Under the pieces are notes generated by a model. The model did not search any database. It was not told where the DNA came from and saw only the letters and a list, made by a program, of their open reading frames with translations. The translations under genes and the position numbers were made by a program. A stretch of 64,000 nucleotides of DNA from an uncultured Bacteroides sp. (GTDB lineage Bacteria; Bacteroidota; Bacteroidia; Bacteroidales; Bacteroidaceae), in the NCBI GenBank assembly GCA_948847595.1, contig CAQOGY010000005.1, positions 124,001 to 188,000 on the forward strand, read 5' to 3'. Positions 63,692 to 64,000 of the stretch are shown here, in pieces. Every line of letters begins with the position of its first letter. The stretch's first letter is position 1.

Positions 63692-64000
63692 TTAAAGTGC
63701 AGTCTCCAATATCTCACGGGCAACAGTTCCCGTCACAGTTCCATTCTCTCCATATTTAACGCCACGTTCATTGAAGCGGCGTTCAATTTCGAGGATAGTC
63801 TCCTGCCCTATGTTTTCTTCATGTAGGCGGGTAGTCAATCCCAATGAACGGAAGAAGTCTTCCGTACAACAAATCGCTTTGTCAATACGTTCTTCTCTCG
63901 TGCCGGAAGTGATTCCCCATACTCTTTCACCGTATTGTACCAACTTATCGCCTTTTGCTTCACGAAGCACTTGCAGGGTAGCAGGAAGAACGATTGCCAG
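63692..64000 (-). CDS. Iron-containing alcohol dehydrogenase, BDH/YqhD-type (C-terminal 102 residues)
   Basis: The frame runs off the right edge; the visible part starts LAIVLPATLQVLREAKGDKLVQYGERVWGI. It ends with TREERIDKAICCTEDFFRSLGLTTRLHEENIGQETILEIERRF..YGENGTVTGTVAREILETAL. The LA(I/V)(V/M)PA and FFRSLGLPTRL-type blocks are typical of the all-helical C-terminal domain of NADPH-dependent butanol/aldehyde reductases (YqhD/BDH). The catalytic metal-binding His residues and the nucleotide domain lie outside the window. Reduction of short-chain or toxic aldehydes is the family role. Confidence 0.82.
   Translation of the reverse strand: MAIVLPATLQVLREAKGDKLVQYGERVWGITSGTREERIDKAICCTEDFFRSLGLTTRLHEENIGQETILEIERRFNERGVKYGENGTVTGTVAREILETAL

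Noticed and set aside
1..64000. tRNA or rRNA genes
   Set aside because: No cloverleaf-like or rRNA-like sequence was recognised in any intergenic gap. A dedicated scan (tRNAscan-SE, Infernal) was not possible here.

Overview
The window reads as chromosome of a gut Bacteroides (Bacteroidota). Supporting signs are perfect or near-perfect TAnnTTTG -7 promoter elements, an UpxY-led capsule locus next to a tyrosine recombinase, a SusC/SusD pair under an ECF sigma/FecR anti-sigma pair, a type III glutamine synthetase, DapL lysine synthesis and few recognisable Shine-Dalgarno sites. The species cannot be fixed from sequence alone.

Region 1 (1-14.8 kb, minus strand) is a capsular polysaccharide (CPS) operon read right to left: upxY antiterminator, a MraY/WecA-type initiating sugar-phosphate transferase, wecC and wecB (UDP-ManNAcA), Wzx flippase, Wzy polymerase, two sister GT4 glycosyltransferases, capE/capF/capG (UDP-L-FucNAc), a WbuC-like cupin, a further glycosyltransferase, and an AAC(3)-like acetyltransferase cut by the window edge. 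Between upxY and the recombinase gene (15.1-16.1 kb) lies a 240-bp segment bounded by perfect 22-bp inverted repeats. It holds one good Bacteroides promoter, which points away from upxY, so the locus appears to be in the OFF orientation. The recombinase carries Cys where I expect the Arg of its box-I segment (CGMPFVD), so the switch may be slow or locked.

Region 2 (16.3-41.7 kb) is core nitrogen and glutamine metabolism. A minus-strand operon glmS-purF-like-carA-carB faces gltB-gltD-asnB on the plus strand. A GDPD lipid-metabolism gene, a thioredoxin-fold protein without its cysteines, and dapF-dapL follow. Then come an outer-membrane protein, P-II (glnB), amtB and type III glutamine synthetase. 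Nearly all of these enzymes make or spend glutamine.

Region 3 (41.8-53.2 kb) is a polysaccharide-utilisation-type locus without any glycosidase: ECF sigma, FecR anti-sigma, SusC with STN domain, SusD, a discoidin-like surface lipoprotein and an M60 (enhancin/mucinase-like) metalloprotease lipoprotein. This suggests a host glycoprotein target.

Region 4 (53.3-64 kb) holds an HdeD-like membrane protein, the ppk1-ppx polyphosphate pair, a LruC-domain lipoprotein, an SLC13/TrkA-C permease, an orphan PAS histidine kinase and the 3' end of an iron-dependent alcohol dehydrogenase. Several repeat-rich intergenic hairpins (gltB-gltD, after the GDPD gene, after ppx) are notable.
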